Source: Cordia subcordata
Lineage: Eukaryota > Streptophyta > Magnoliopsida > Boraginales > Cordiaceae
Assembly: GCA_028554755.1 (NCBI GenBank)
Contig: JAPTOF010000012.1
Span: forward strand, 4,803,501 to 4,867,500
Length of the DNA stretch: 64,000 nucleotides
Reading direction: 5' to 3'
Position 1 is the first letter of the stretch, and every line of letters begins with the position of its first letter. Shown here piece after piece: positions 11,631 through 23,194 of this stretch. The notes below the pieces were generated by a model. The model worked only from the letters and a program-made list of their open reading frames with translations. It was not told the origin of the DNA and did no database searches. Position numbers and translations under genes: made by a program.

Positions 11631-11865
11631 CTAGTGGCAATAAAGCTTGTTACTTTGCACTGAGGCTGTTGCGAGTTGCCACATAGCCTTGATTGATTTC
11701 AATATCATTTTGACCCCGCTGATGTCAAGAAAACAAATTAAAGCGAGACTAAAGAATAATATTTCTTGAAAGACAGCATAACTAAAATATGGAAATCCGG
11801 AATCATTTTTCTCCTTGACTATAGCTAGCTGTACATGTTGATAATTCATAATGTACATTAAAGAC
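11631..11865. repeat. Duplicated non-coding block, copy B part 3
   Basis: Matches 6040-6105 joined to 6484-6610 of copy A: 'ggcaataaagcttgttacttt', 'gcgagttgccacatagcc', 'ccccgctgatgtcaagaaaa', 'aagcgagactaaagaataa' and 'gaaagacagcataa'. The reading frame on the minus strand (11631-11858) is not conserved in copy A and is not called. Confidence 0.65.
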
Positions 11866-11989
11866 GTTAATAATTAAGGCATTTAATTTTTGCTTTTTTT
11901 TGTTAAAATAATAAATAAATACATTAATATCTTCGAGAAGGATTTAAATTTTTAAATGAAGCGGTAATTTTATATGGTATCATGGCCTA

Positions 11990-12330
11990 GACACCTCACT
12001 GCTGCTCATTTAAACAAAAAACATTAAAACTATCAATGTAACTCTACATTCTTATTTCTTGGATTCAACCCTTGCTAACAAACCCCTGCATTTAAACTTT
12101 TAGATGTGGCATTAACTCTATATTTTTAGATCTTGGATTCACTCCTCGTTAACAAACCCCTACGAGATGGTAACCCTGCATTCTTAAAATCTTGGATTCA
12201 ACCACCCTTACTAACAACCCCTGCATTTAAGTTTCTAGATGTGGCGGCAACTCTATATTCTTACATCTTCGATTTGACCCTTGCTAACAAATCTTGGATT
12301 GTGAGGGCTGTGTTAACATAATAAATAAAT
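11990..12330. repeat. Degenerate tandem repeat
   Basis: 'cttggattcaaccc', 'gctaacaaacccctgcattta', 'ttttagatgtggc' and 'aactctatattctt' recur three to four times at uneven spacing. It has no coding character; the plus frame 12133-12321 is repeat-derived. Confidence 0.6.
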
Positions 12331-12450
12331 AGACTAATATTCTCTCTATAAGTTTAAACCTTTGGATATAATGTTAACCAATAGTGGAGCCAGGATTTTG
12401 ATATAGTGGGGGTGAAATATTTTTTATTTAAAAAACTAATAAAAAATTTA

Positions 12451-12459
12451 TAATAAAAT

Positions 12460-12507
<48 letters not shown>
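12451..12507. repeat. Compound microsatellite (AT)n(AG)n
   Basis: Uninterrupted AT dinucleotides pass into AG dinucleotides. Confidence 0.95.
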
Positions 12508-12510
<3 letters not shown>

Positions 12511-13473
12511 TTTAATATTATTTAGAGTTAGATGATATTAAGAATCATTAAAAATGAACTAAATAAGTGTCAATATTTAAAATTTTAGATTACTAATCAA
12601 AGTTAACAATTTTTAAGAGATAAATAACAAAGATACAAACTTATGGCTTGCTCGGCAAATTTAGCTATTGGAGTAGCTGATAATTGTTTGAGTAGCTGAT
12701 AGCTATTGTATTTTTGCTGTTAGCGGATAGCTGTTTAACTAGCTGATTGAACAAAATGTGTTCGGTAAAATTAGATGTTAGATTAGCTGATGAATGTTAA
12801 ATGACATAAAAGGACATTGATATCAGGTTATTATTATTATTATTGTTATTATGATAATTGTAATTACTATTATAGGAATAAGACAATGTATTTTATAATT
12901 AGATATTTATTTTCATAATCATATTTTAATATTAAAGTATAACTAATTTTTTTGATAAAATATTTATATCAATATTACAAAAATTAATTTTAATAGATTC
13001 AAAATTATTTTGTTAAAAAATGTACTAATAAAACTTATGCTTTTAGTAATGTTGATTATATAGAAATTGAAATTTATTTTTATATTATTTCTTATTTATA
13101 TTTGTGAAAAAAAGATAAAAATATAGAGAGAGATTAGAAAAAGAATAGAAAAATAAAAAAAATGCAAAAAGGATAGAATTGCAAAAAAAAAACATGAAAA
13201 GCTAAAAGCCAGTTGAAACTCTAAAATTTTTAGCTCTTGAGAAATGCTAGTTGAAACGCTAAAAATTACCTAAAAAGCTACTTGAAACGCTAGTTTACCG
13301 AACAGCAATAATTTTTGCAAAATAGTGTTTTGACAAGTCAAAACGCTAAACGCTACTTGAAAAGTTTGTGCTGAATACGCACTTAATATTGTCAAGTTTC
13401 CTTTTGAGTTTGGGGCCGGGGGGGGGGGAGCAAATACACATAAAAATTTATTTTTTGATAAATAAATAAATAA

Positions 13474-13475
<2 letters not shown>

Positions 13476-13506
<31 letters not shown>
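13476..13506. repeat. (TA)n microsatellite
   Basis: Uninterrupted TA dinucleotides. Confidence 0.9.
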
Positions 13507-13512
<6 letters not shown>

Positions 13513-13640
13513 TTTGTGTTTTTTGGGGCTGGGGCGGCTACCACTACCCTGACCCCGCCCCCGCCGCTCCACCACTGATGGTAACTTTACATTCTAATTA
13601 CATCTTGGATTCAACCCTGGCTAAAGATGGGCAGTTGATT

Positions 13641-13840
13641 CTTTTCCATTCTCTCGTCTTAACGAGTTGGATCATTAGCTTATATGTATATAGTAACAGT
13701 ACGTAATGCAGCATGAGATTTAAAGAAGGTTAAATAGATTTTACTCTCTATTTTTGTTAAAGTCGCATAAGAAATATTTGTGGTTTAATTTTAAAATTCA
13801 TTAATATCTCCTATTTTATGAAGAAGGAATCTTTATAAAA
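13641..13840. repeat. Duplicated non-coding block, copy B part 4
   Basis: Matches 6640-6835 of copy A: 'ggatcattagcttatatgtat', 'aatgcagcatgagattt', 'ttttactct', 'aaaattcattaatat.tcct' and 'gaagaaggaat'. Confidence 0.6.
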
Positions 13841-14479
13841 TTATTGCCACATAGCTAGACTCGATCAAACTCAACGACATTATGATGACCCACTGATATA
13901 AAAAATGAAGTATAGAGAGAAGGATTGGAATGAAGAGATGAGGCATATTTTCCTCCGTGGCTAACCAGCTGTGAGAATATACAATCATGCGTGCTCTTCT
14001 TTTCCTGATTCAGCATTTGCTAATTATTAAATTCAACAACCAGAATAAGAAAATGCATCCAAGAAACAGGTGGAAGTTGTTTCTTAATCCTCCATGACCC
14101 ATCTCCAGAATCTTGTACGTAACGAAGAGTGTGAATATCGTTCGGCATCAATTTGCAATAAGCGTGATATTTTATATTTTATGCGTACAGTACTAATTTC
14201 ATATATATATTTTTTAATGGGCAATTAGGGAAATCATGTAGCACCCCATATGGTAGTTGGAGTGTTCGAGGGGTATTAAGATCCTGAAGGACGTTCCAGA
14301 TTCGAGCTCATCGAGATAATTCTAACACTGGCAAGTTGAACTAGGAACTTGTTCAATAATGACGAAACTGCAAGTGTTTGTGTCACAAAAGATGAAAAAA
14401 TGGGAACTATCTTTATCCATTTAATCTTAATCAATATTTTGCAACATAATTAGGTAAGGGAATCATTCCTGTAATATTG
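13841..14479. other. Spacer, no gene seen
   Basis: No long reading frame and no repeat end recognised. Confidence 0.45.
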
Positions 14480-14870
14480 GAACGTATAACGCAGTGAGCA
14501 TTTTATATTTTCTAATGTTAGATTGCTCTGGATTCTCCTTTTTCGCAATCTTTTACCTTAGATGTGGATTTGTCTTTTCTCTGCTTTACCTCCTCAAGAG
14601 GTTATCGACAATTTTCAATTTATCTCGTGTTCAATGTTTATTTTATTTTAGTCATTTAATATTATATTGTTTTTTCCTTCATGAATTGGCATTAAAGCTG
14701 ATCACTTTTCAACCAAGTCGCTGAGGTGCTGCCACATGGTTTTGATTAAATTGGATTCTATTTTGGTCCACTCGTATATATCAAGAAAATAAAGTGAGAT
14801 TTAGAAGACTACTTCCAAAAGATACTACCTGTTCTGAGCCTGATCATGCATGCGACACATGAATGCGCCT
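14480..14870. repeat. Duplicated non-coding block, copy C (partial)
   Basis: More diverged match to copies A and B: 'tagattgctctggattctcc', 'cgcaatctttta', 'tattttagtcattta', 'ggcattaaagctgatcactt', 'gctgccacatggttt' and 'atcaagaaaataaagtgagat'. The 76-codon plus frame is not conserved in the other copies. Confidence 0.55.
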
Positions 14871-16556
14871 ATTAATAATGACTTTTCAAAAGCAAAGCTT
14901 CTACTATCTTCCGATCATGGTATGCCACTTTGCTACTTCGTGTTAAGAATTCTGAAACCCTACCAGAGAAGTAAGCCACACATTAGAGCAATATATACGT
15001 GAATTTAATTTACCGTATAATATTAATAAATATAAGTGATAGTGGAAGCAACTAGTTATTGAGTTATTTTTGTAAAAGAAATAATTGTCAATTAATTTAG
15101 ATTAATATGTTTCTTTCCTTGTTCTACTCAAAATTAATAGATGTTTATGACAAACAACTTGTTGAGTTAATAATAAGAGAGGAGACTTACCTATATGTAT
15201 GATGGACTCTAATTGACCAATCTATAAAAGGCTTTGTACTCGCATAAAATAACCATGGTTTTTGTTAACCACATTAAATAAATAAATTAATATCATTTTT
15301 ATAAGTTTAGATTTTAGATGAGATAATAACTCCAAGAGTTTTCAATGATTTTGTGTCAGAATTTTCATTGACCATCCAACTCCGTCGCTTTTTTTTTTTT
15401 TGGGTCAGCATTTCATCTGGAAACTACTTTTACAGGTATTCTAGAACTATTTCCGAAAAAGCAGTAATGGAAAATTTAAAAGAAAATATAAAATATTTTT
15501 AATCTTTTAAAATTGGTCCTAAGTTGTTGCTAGCTAATTATCAATCCACCACTACACCTTGCTAATAGTGACGAATTAGTGACCGACAAATTCTCAAGGT
15601 ACATTTTACATGTTTATATATTCAACCGAAAAATGCATCTAAGTAAACACATATAAAAGACCTTTGACGATGAATTTTCACAACTTAGATAAACTGTGAC
15701 ACAGGTATCGATATTATTTTTTCCGTTACTAATATGATGCCTGGAAATAAACTAAAGGGCACTACATATCCTACATTCGAAGTCGATGTACTGTTCATGA
15801 TTTGATTGTGGTTATGGTTTTGGATCGAAGAGCTGCCGAATGATATATATATGAAGATTACTATGAATTGTGTCAATATTATTTGTCGGAAGAAAAGGAT
15901 AACATATATATATATATATATATATTTTCCCTCTCAAATGTACGTTTAGTGCCAAAATAATTAGAAAAACATACTTCCCTCGCTAATTCCGGATTATAAA
16001 GGTTCCAATTTTTTATTAGACCATGTTAACTTTTTTGTTTCTTTTCTTCCTTTTGAAAGGAACCAGTGCTAGAATAATCAAGAGTTGATCATATGAGATC
16101 CCTCTAGTATCATCGTTCAAAATCTTTCTCAATCCATTTGGCGGATCCTCAAGAACATAAATCCTTGACGAAAGCTTTGTTCCAAAATTTGCCAGTTAGG
16201 TCATGCACTTAAATTCTTTATTGATGTGAGTAATGCAGAAACCTGACCGTCTTAACAACCTTCTATATTCCTTATAACATCCTTAATCCAGTGAATGAAA
16301 ACTTGCAGGTTCGTCTCGATTTCAATGTTGGCAATACGACCCGCTGTGTGACGGCATCACCCCATCCTTGTAAAATGCTCTAACTTTGTTAGCGGTCACC
16401 CCCCCAGGTTAACTTTCGCCCGAAGTGGTATTATCCTATGCTATCGTGGTACTTGCCCAACGATGACATAATCAGAATTTCTTCTTGTAATTTCCTTCTT
16501 TCACGAACCCCGCGATGTAAATGGAACACAGTTTCGCCTACTCACCTTCTGACCTT
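14871..16556. other. Intergenic DNA upstream of the peptide gene
   Basis: No gene seen. Around 15550-15590 a CACTACA word is followed by 'tagtgacgaattagtgaccg', resembling a worn CACTA terminus like that at 57381. A (TA)n microsatellite lies at 15903-15927. Confidence 0.45.
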
Positions 16557-16638
16557 CCTATAAATTGGTCTGTATAACAAGCAAATGAACCCATAGCTTG
16601 ATTAGCATTCCATCAGCTGGTAAAATTATATCGGCAAC
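16557..16638 (+). promoter_or_regulatory. Core promoter and 5' UTR of the peptide gene
   Basis: A TATA box (CCTATAAATT, about 16558-16567) lies about 75 bp upstream of the ATG at 16639, leaving a 5' UTR of roughly 45 bp if transcription starts 25-30 bp downstream. The start site itself is not visible. Confidence 0.6.
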
Positions 16639-17418
16639 ATGGATAAGTCCTCAATTAAGCTTACTCCTGCTTGGGCTATTCTTCTGCTTCTATTCCGTGA
16701 GTCTCTCCCTCTCCCTAACTAACCTCCACCTCCACGCCACCGCAACCCCCATATTGTTAATTGAGCATCTTGAGAAGCTGTTGTACGAAGAAGTTTATTA
16801 TATTTACTTTTTTATTCTCAACATGTTATCTTATTTTTAACTTATTAAATATTTTTTAATTTTAAGACTACCTTACATATCACTACAAAAAAATTTTGGA
16901 TTTAAGACGAAAAATTTTCGTCTCAAACTTAAAAAATTCTTTCTCAAAATGGATTAGATACGGAATTTGAGACAGAAATTTTCTGTTCCAAAAACCTTCG
17001 TCGCGAATTAGAGACAAAAAATACCATCTCTAATTGTGACAGAAAATTTTCCATCTCAAACATGTATGAAAATTTCTCTCTTATTGTGATTAACGTCAAA
17101 TTGCAATCTTATATACATGCAGTTGGTACATTCCAGACGGCGTTATCTCAATGCGGTTACAATAACTGTACGAATTTCCACAAGGCTTGTAACTCAGATG
17201 CTGATGTTGGCTCCTGCATCTGTGTGCCATTTGGTGGTAAGACCGGCGCTTGCATATATAGGGGTTTGATCAGAGAAGATTTAAGCTTCTGTGTTTCTCA
17301 TTCTGAGTGCCTTCAAAAGGGAACTGGCAACTTTTGTATCAAGAGTGCTGGCAGCGAACTTGGTTGGTGTCTCACTCGTGGCGATCAATCTGCCGGAGCC
17401 ATTCGGCTTCCTGCTTGA
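16639..17418 (+). CDS. Secreted 10-cysteine peptide, two exons
   Basis: Exon 1 is 16639-16696 (ends before GTGAGT) and exon 2 is 17123-17418 (begins after ATGCAG). Joining them keeps the frame across a split Leu codon and gives 117 residues. Residues 1 to about 29 form a classic signal peptide: a Lys-containing start, the hydrophobic core AWAILLLLFLG, then small residues before the first Cys. The mature part is about 88 residues with ten cysteines (CGYNNC, KAC, GSCIC, GAC, SFC, SEC, NFC, GWC), which could form five disulfides, then a Cys-free tail. A TATA box lies upstream and AATAAA at about 17618. I do not recognise the family; the layout suits an apoplastic cysteine-rich peptide (defence or signalling), but that is inference. 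No stop or frameshift interrupts it, unlike everything around it. The 426-bp intron contains a truncated CACTA-type end. Confidence 0.8.
16881..17060. mobile_element. CACTA-derived fragment in the intron
   Basis: Begins CACTACAAAAAAATTTTGG, a typical CACTA terminal repeat, followed by repeated 'gagacgaaaatttcgtctc'-like subterminal words in both orientations. The opposite end is not seen, so this is a truncated terminus inside the 16697-17122 intron. Confidence 0.6.
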
Positions 17419-17650
17419 TTAATTTCCAGCTTCTTGTTTCAATTTTCCCTGATGATATGCAGCGTCCGTTTGCTGTCGTCATCAGTAACCTCAGTTGTTG
17501 TGTGTGACTGTGTGTGCCTAGCTAGTGCGCCTCCATGGCTTGTTTTCTTCTAGTATTACTACTTTCTAGCAGTGTGCTGTACTCTATGAATAAGATTGTG
17601 GTGCTTGTTTGACGATGAATAAAATTTGTATCATTGGCAGCAAATATTTT
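17419..17650 (+). terminator. 3' UTR and polyadenylation region of the peptide gene
   Basis: A T-rich 3' UTR follows the TGA, with GAATAAAATTTG at about 17616-17627 as a likely polyadenylation signal. Confidence 0.5.
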
Positions 17651-19247
17651 ATTTTCCAGAAATGTTAGATATTACCCGTTTCCAGTACTCATTTTTATCA
17701 TTAATATAATGTATATGCTTAACTGATGCCAAAAGAAAAGTTTATTGAATTAGTTTACCAACTAATCATACATATAAAAGGATGAATATTGGATATTATC
17801 TGCCAATATCCACTAGATGTGGCTCTTCATATATGTCTAGCTAATATCCATATATCAAATCATATGTATGTTTTATTTTTTTTTTCTCTTTTTATATTCT
17901 TTTAACATTTTTACCAGAATTAATCTCCAGACTTCATGCGTTAAGGTGAGGAAAACATGTCACTAGACTACTAGGAATGCGGAATAGCTTTGAGTTTTTT
18001 TTTTTTCCCCTTTGAACAACATTTTGTCAGTTCGGACGCAGGAGTTCTCGGAATTCTTTTTTCATTTAAGAAGTTGATGGCTTTGAGAGTATAGTTCTAT
18101 TCCATGCATGGAAAAGAAAAGAAAATCCTACTTTAATTTTATAGAAGGAAAGTTAGTTTTCGTTTAGGAGTAACAGAAGTATTTACCAAAGAATCCGTAA
18201 ATACGGACAAGGATGTCAGAATAACTACAATCCATTTTTATTACTGAATTAATCCTTTTCTTCAAGTATCTTCTTAAAGTTCTATCTTAGATTCTTCTAT
18301 TTTAATTTTTATTGAACAACTTTAATTTGCAAGCTCACATGGTAAAATTTACTCGAATTTTCTTATTTCATAGTATAAATTAGTGCATCTAAGGGAGTAT
18401 TGTTCCTTCAGTGAAAATAAGTGGGAAATTTTTGGTTGGATTTTCTCAAAAAAAAAAAAAAAAAACCCTTTGATAAAAAATAAACAACTCTTTTGCTAAT
18501 AGGCATTTGAATTACTGTTTAACTGGCTCTTTTCAAAAGCAAAAAATTTGAACTCGCCAAAAATATATTTTTTAAAAAAGTAGAAGTTTTTGAAGATAAC
18601 CAATAATAGGTATACCCAAAGAGCTTGGGATAATTATATGACTCATTGTAAGAGACTATATAGAGGATATCCTAGAGTTCTGTATTAATTACCAACCAAA
18701 ATTTCAATTACATTAGATAATGATATGTGATTTTTATCACTTACATAGTAATCAGTCTGACATATGCTACTGGTTGATTGTTTACTAAGTTTTACATGAT
18801 CATAGGAAAATTATAGTCAAACAAATCCTTGAGTTACTAAATATATGGACGTAATTAATTAAGTCCCTCAATTTTAAAAATCTCTTAGAACATGGAATTC
18901 GACGAATTACAAAGATTTTCAAAGGCATGGTCAATAATTAATAACATAACAATTCAAGCCAAATATTGATAATGTTAACAACAAATTGAACGAAATTGAG
19001 AAACAAGAATATTGAACTGAAACAAGCACACTTACCTTGTACATCGAGTACACTAAGAAAGGGCTCGGCATACACACACACCACAATGAACACTAGGAGA
19101 TGCAACTTATTTATGGTAAATCCTTCAGGTCATGAGAGCCCTGTAGGATTTACTATTCTTCTTGACGATTAAAAAAAAAAGGTAAATGGAAATAACCAGA
19201 AACAATTAAACATTATTATACATTCGACAGCCGTAGGAAACTCATGA
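17651..19247. other. Intergenic DNA between the peptide gene and the PPO remnant
   Basis: AT-rich and non-coding. A short hairpin (TTGGATATTATCTGCCAATATCCA-like, about 17787-17810) and several homopolymer runs are present. Nothing else is supported. Confidence 0.5.
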
Positions 19248-19629
19248 TCAGCACTTATATTTGTTTCCAAAGTCAATCTTGATCCTCTTGATGGTCACGT
19301 TATCACCACCTTCTTGAGGAATCAAAGTCACCAGAACGGGTTCATCATCTTCAGCTTGCAAGTCCTCCAGTATCTCGTTCAACGGCAACGTCTTAGCTGT
19401 AGTAATTGTGTTTGCTTCACTGTCCTGATGACTGTTGTCATCTGTATTTGGGCCGGCCATGTGGTACATGTGTGAAGGTTCCTACAAACTCAGCCTTGTT
19501 TAGCACATGAACTGCAGGGTCATCGTCATTGATCATCACAAGAAAACTTACGTATTGATCTCTCGGCCGCTTGATTTCCTCAATCACAAGTACTTCCTCT
19601 TCTTGTTCTTTCTACTCCTCAGTCTTTTT
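19248..19629 (-). pseudogene. Polyphenol oxidase pseudogene, KFDV/C-terminal part
   Basis: Reading minus from 19629 gives the linker KKTEE, an in-frame TAG, then EEEVLVIEEI, the segment FLVMINDDDPAVHVLNKAEF (matching the start of the PPO KFDV domain) and VGTFTHVPHG. After a frameshift the C-terminus follows, with NEILEDLQAEDDEPVLVTL and GGDNVTIKRIKIDF. This is the conserved end of plant PPOs. It continues exactly the segment broken at 32264: the Lys-rich linker codons (AGG TCA CAA AA...) resume here, so one ancestral gene was split by about 12.6 kb of LTR elements. The functional enzyme would be a thylakoid-lumen copper oxidase of o-diphenols; this copy cannot be. The last intact part covers 19248-19469. 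Confidence 0.85.
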
Positions 19630-19722
19630 TGTTAGAAAGTGGAAGAGATTATTTTGAATATAGAGAAATATATTAAACTTTATTATTTCTTTTAACTTGG
19701 ACATTTACAATTGAAAACTCTC
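19630..19722 (-). mobile_element. Tork-type Copia 3' LTR, distal part
   Basis: Starts TGTTAGAAAGTGG (plus strand), i.e. ends CTTTCTAACA on the coding strand, directly against the PPO linker. It continues at 29629 after the SIRE-type insertion; the two parts plus one CTCTC give an LTR of about 279 bp. Confidence 0.6.
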
Positions 19723-21083
19723 TGTAGGTGCAAATATCTTAAGAGGGGATGAATTAAGATATTTAACAAATTTCGTATTTAAAAAATTCACAAATAAATT
19801 AATAATTTCTTTCAAGCAAAATATCAAACACAAGAATCTCAATATAAGTGAATAAAATAGATGAAGAGTAGAGAGTAAGAAGACAAACGATTTTTAGGTG
19901 ATTCGTCTAAGCTGACATCCACCGTCCAAGGATGCTCCCTTTAAAACTTTAACAATCTTCAATAAAATGTTTATTCAACTCTTGGTGAAACAAAAACCAA
20001 GTTTCACAACTCTTTTAGACCACTTCTCAAAGAACCTTAGAAATTTCTTCATTAGGATTTCCCCACACTCTTTGAAAGCTTACTAAATATTCTCACAATA
20101 TTTTCAAGCTATTTTGAGTGTGTATACAACCAGAAAAAGTGTGAAAATGATTAAAGATATATTTGTTCTACTTATAAGAAAATATAGCAAATAAAGCTTT
20201 TGAAAGCTCAAAGATTTTACAAGTGTAGCTCGAGGATTTCAAGAATTGAATGAAGATTTCAGATTTTGCAAGCTTGAATTATGATGCCGAATGAGTATTT
20301 AAAGAGAGATTTTGTGTTAGGGCTTGGTAGGTAAGGAAAGAAGTGAATTTAGGGATGAACGGTAATAGAAACGGGTAGTGCATTTAATGCAGCACCTACT
20401 CAGCCGGTCATTTGGCTAGGTCGACCGACTTGCCCTTTTGCTTCTCTAACTAGGTTAGACGCCTTAGCTGGTCTACTAGCTAGGGGGTCCGACTTTTCCT
20501 CTTATTTTCTGTTTTGGCCGGGCGACCTCCCTGGTCAGCCGGTCGACCGGTTGGGAGGTCAGGCCGCTCCAGAAAATCTGAAGCAAAGCCAAACAAGGCT
20601 AACACTCATTTTAAGCCAATTTCAACAATCTTTCATAACACCCAATCAACTTAAAACACTTTGCAGACAATTTTTCAAGGCTTAGATCATTCCAAAACAC
20701 ATGTTTATACTATGTATGCTTTCAAAATCATTTTTATATTTTATGAAACACAATGTTCATGAAGTTTAAATTGTATGTATCATGAAAAGAATAAGTTTGA
20801 GCTACGACTTGCAATTCTAAGGTATTTCACAAAGAAGCAATGTATCTAGTACCCCTTATGACGCCTCTTCTCTGGCTTATGACTTCTCATCGTCTTTTTC
20901 TTCAAATTGAGCTCTTTGATGAATAATGTTCTTTATGGCTCATTTTCTTCTATCTTCCAAGCATCTATTTTTTCAAATTATATTTGACACTCATAAGATG
21001 TTTTTAATAAAATGATAAATATTTATCAATAATGCATATCAAAATTTTCATCATCAAAATCAATAATGAGTATTTAGTCAACA
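19723..21083 (-). repeat. 3' LTR of the SIRE-type element
   Basis: On the minus strand it contains a TATA-like CTCTCTTTAAATAC (20295-20308) and, 100-280 bp upstream of that, GTCGACC-type palindromes (20402-20580). Just inside (21084-21100) a purine-rich tract AAAAAGGGAAAGAT on the minus strand is the likely plus-strand primer. Confidence 0.85.
20402..20580 (-). promoter_or_regulatory. GTCGACC palindrome array in SIRE-type LTR
   Basis: Words such as GCCGGTCGACCGGTT, GGTCGACCGACT and GCTCCAGAAAA lie in U3 upstream of the TATA-like box. The same words occur in the Gypsy-like LTRs. Function is inferred from position. Confidence 0.5.
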
Positions 21084-21610
21084 ATCTTTCCCTTTTTGAT
21101 GATGGCAAATTAGTACAAGAATAATCAAAGGTATAAAAAATTTACTCCCCCTTAATATGAGCATTATTTTCAAGTAAAAGCATGTCGTGAGAGATGCTCC
21201 CCTTGACAATTCTAATTTATGCACAATTAAACAAAAAAAAAAAAAACTCAATCAAATAGCTTCATACCACTCAACTAACTCATGCACTATCTTTTATCAA
21301 ACTCAATAAGCTAAGCAAACTAGCCATATAGACATATAACCATATACTTATATTTTTCTTTTCCCCATTTGGCATCATCAAAATCAATTATATGTACTTA
21401 AGCAAGAACAATAAGCATAATAGCTAATTATTGCAAAGGAAAGAGCATGCAACCAAAGCCAAGATAAGCATATAAGCAATAATTTGTGAAAAGAACTAAT
21501 CCATAAAAGTGCATAAGTCACAAAAGAGCTAATCAGTCTAACTAGAATAGGAAAGTAAAAGCAGCGTTTCTAGAAATCAATAAGAAATCTGGTGAAATTG
21601 ATGAGAAAGA

Positions 21611-22982
21611 TCATGCACGGTCATGGTGATCCTCGAGGTACTTCTTCCTGTCAGAGCACATGACTACTATTTCTGAATCAATGTGCTCCCTCCATTGCGT
21701 AAACTCATTCTATTGATTAATCATTGTTGTCCTCATCTCCCACATCCCAGTATTTAAAGTTTGTCATTAGGCAAGAATTTGTGCCATGACTGAGGGATTT
21801 TCTTGTTGACCCATGGAGTTAGAGCCTGCACTTCTCTGCATTTCGACCCTTCTCTGTTCATCAGCATACCCTTATGCCTTGGATTCTCTTATTACTCTCT
21901 TAAGTGTAACCTCTTCAAGACCCATGTCTTCATCTTCAGATGTGCTAACAACCATAGAGGTCCCAGGTATTCCTATGTCTACGCCTCTTTCTTGCTATTC
22001 CTCTTCTCCAAAAGCTGCATCTAAGGCTTCTTGAACCTTATCTACATGTTGTCCCTCAGGCCTATATACTGGTCTAGTAAAGGTCGTTCCATCCCTCGGC
22101 TTTTGCTTTATTTTTTCTTTCATATCATTTGACAAACTTGCATATGTAGCTTTATTTATTGGATTTCCATTATACCAATAAATACCCATGAAGTTCATGT
22201 ATTGCATATTGAAGTTCCAAGCAAAAACCTTAGCTGGTTCTCTTGATGTGATTTGAAAATGATCGAATATATGCATAAGAGCCATACCATAACCAGGAAA
22301 GTTGTTTTTCCACTATCTTTTTCACTTATATGTAACATGTTGCAAGATGAGAAAAGACAAAACAATCTTAACTCTTGTTAAGAGACTATATAGAATGTAC
22401 GCATCCATAAGTGGAATTTTTTCATCATTGATAACCCTAGGAAGTAAGATCTCACTAATTACTTTCAAAGCAATTCTTTTGTTTATATCTACGTCTTTCA
22501 ACAAAGGCAAAATTAAATTCATAGATTTTGGCCCTATATCCTTCCACATGTATTCAATGACTCCACCCAGTATACTCGCTGCTTCTATTCCCTCAAGCCA
22601 TTCTTGATTATTATAATGCCCTTCTCCTTCAATAGGCAATCCAAAAATTTTCGTCAATTTATCTTCAGTCAATACGAAGCTCTTAATGCATACAGTTGAT
22701 TTTTGTTCAAGCATAGGACTTCTACAATAAACCTCAAGATTTTCACGAAATTCTTGAATCATATTGATGTTCACATCACAATGTAGGTGAAAAAATGTAT
22801 ACCAATCTTGACCATCAAATATTTGCAATCATTAGTTCCTACAAAATCGGAATCAATAAGAAATTTAGTGAATAACATGGTTTGTTTCCCTTGTATCTTC
22901 GAAGTGGATAGAGGTGGTGATCGAGTTCTTGCTTTTTTCCTCTTCTCCGACGTCTATGATCTCTTTCTCTTATATTCACCAT
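21611..22982 (-). pseudogene. Extra 3' gene of the SIRE-type element (env position), decayed
   Basis: The ATG at 22982 opens a basic, NLS-like N-terminus (RERDHRRRRRGKK), then after a frameshift SPPLSTSKIQGKQ and the segment KFLIDSDFVGTN. The central domain (22828-22322) has EFRENLEVYCRSP, the FGLPIEGEGHYNNQEW segment and YMWKDIGPKSMNL. Then come YGMALMHIF and YMNFMGIYWYNGNPINK (22285-21995), an acidic Ser/Glu segment (MVVSTSEDEDMG), and a tail with REHIDSEIVVM ending at the stop 21611. Several stops and at least one frameshift break it. The central part resembles what is annotated in plants as 'putative plant transposon protein' or envelope-like; no transmembrane segment is visible. The parallel gene at 50701-52085 shares the whole architecture, so it was once a real gene of about 460 codons. 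Confidence 0.7.
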
Positions 22983-23194
22983 GACTTGAAGTTGATTTTG
23001 AAAAATGAAATCGGTAAAAGTATGTTTTTTGATGCGGGTATTAAGATTATGGAAAGAATTTTGAGAGAAATTGGTTGAGAATTGAAGATTTGAAGGTGGG
23101 TTCGAGAGAAATTTTGAGTTAAGGTTAGAGAAGTTGAGAGAAATTGTGAGATTTTGGGGTAAAAACCCCCAATTTTAAGCCTTTTCCGCGTTCA

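Larger units (their letters stand above)
12374..13580. mobile_element. hAT-like non-autonomous element with nested MITE-like DNA
   Basis: The left end 'agtggagccaggattttgat' and the right end 'ccgccgctccaccactgatgg' form inverted ends of the kind seen in plant 'AGTGGCGGAGCCAGGA' repeats. A G-rich stretch lies inside both ends. The middle (about 12650-13390) contains another AT-rich segment rich in 'agctgata' and 'cgctacttgaaa' words, possibly a second MITE. Microsatellites (AT)n(AG)n at 12451-12507 and (TA)n at 13476-13506 lie inside. It sits in block B. Target duplications are not clear. Confidence 0.5.

Noticed and set aside
16598..16840. 80-codon plus frame with a hydrophobic run over exon 1
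   Set aside because: It reads through the GTGAGT donor in a different frame; the spliced frame from 16639 explains the signal peptide better.
17307..17507. 66-codon plus frame within exon 2 of the peptide gene
   Set aside because: Out-of-frame shadow of the 10-Cys peptide; continues into the 3' UTR.
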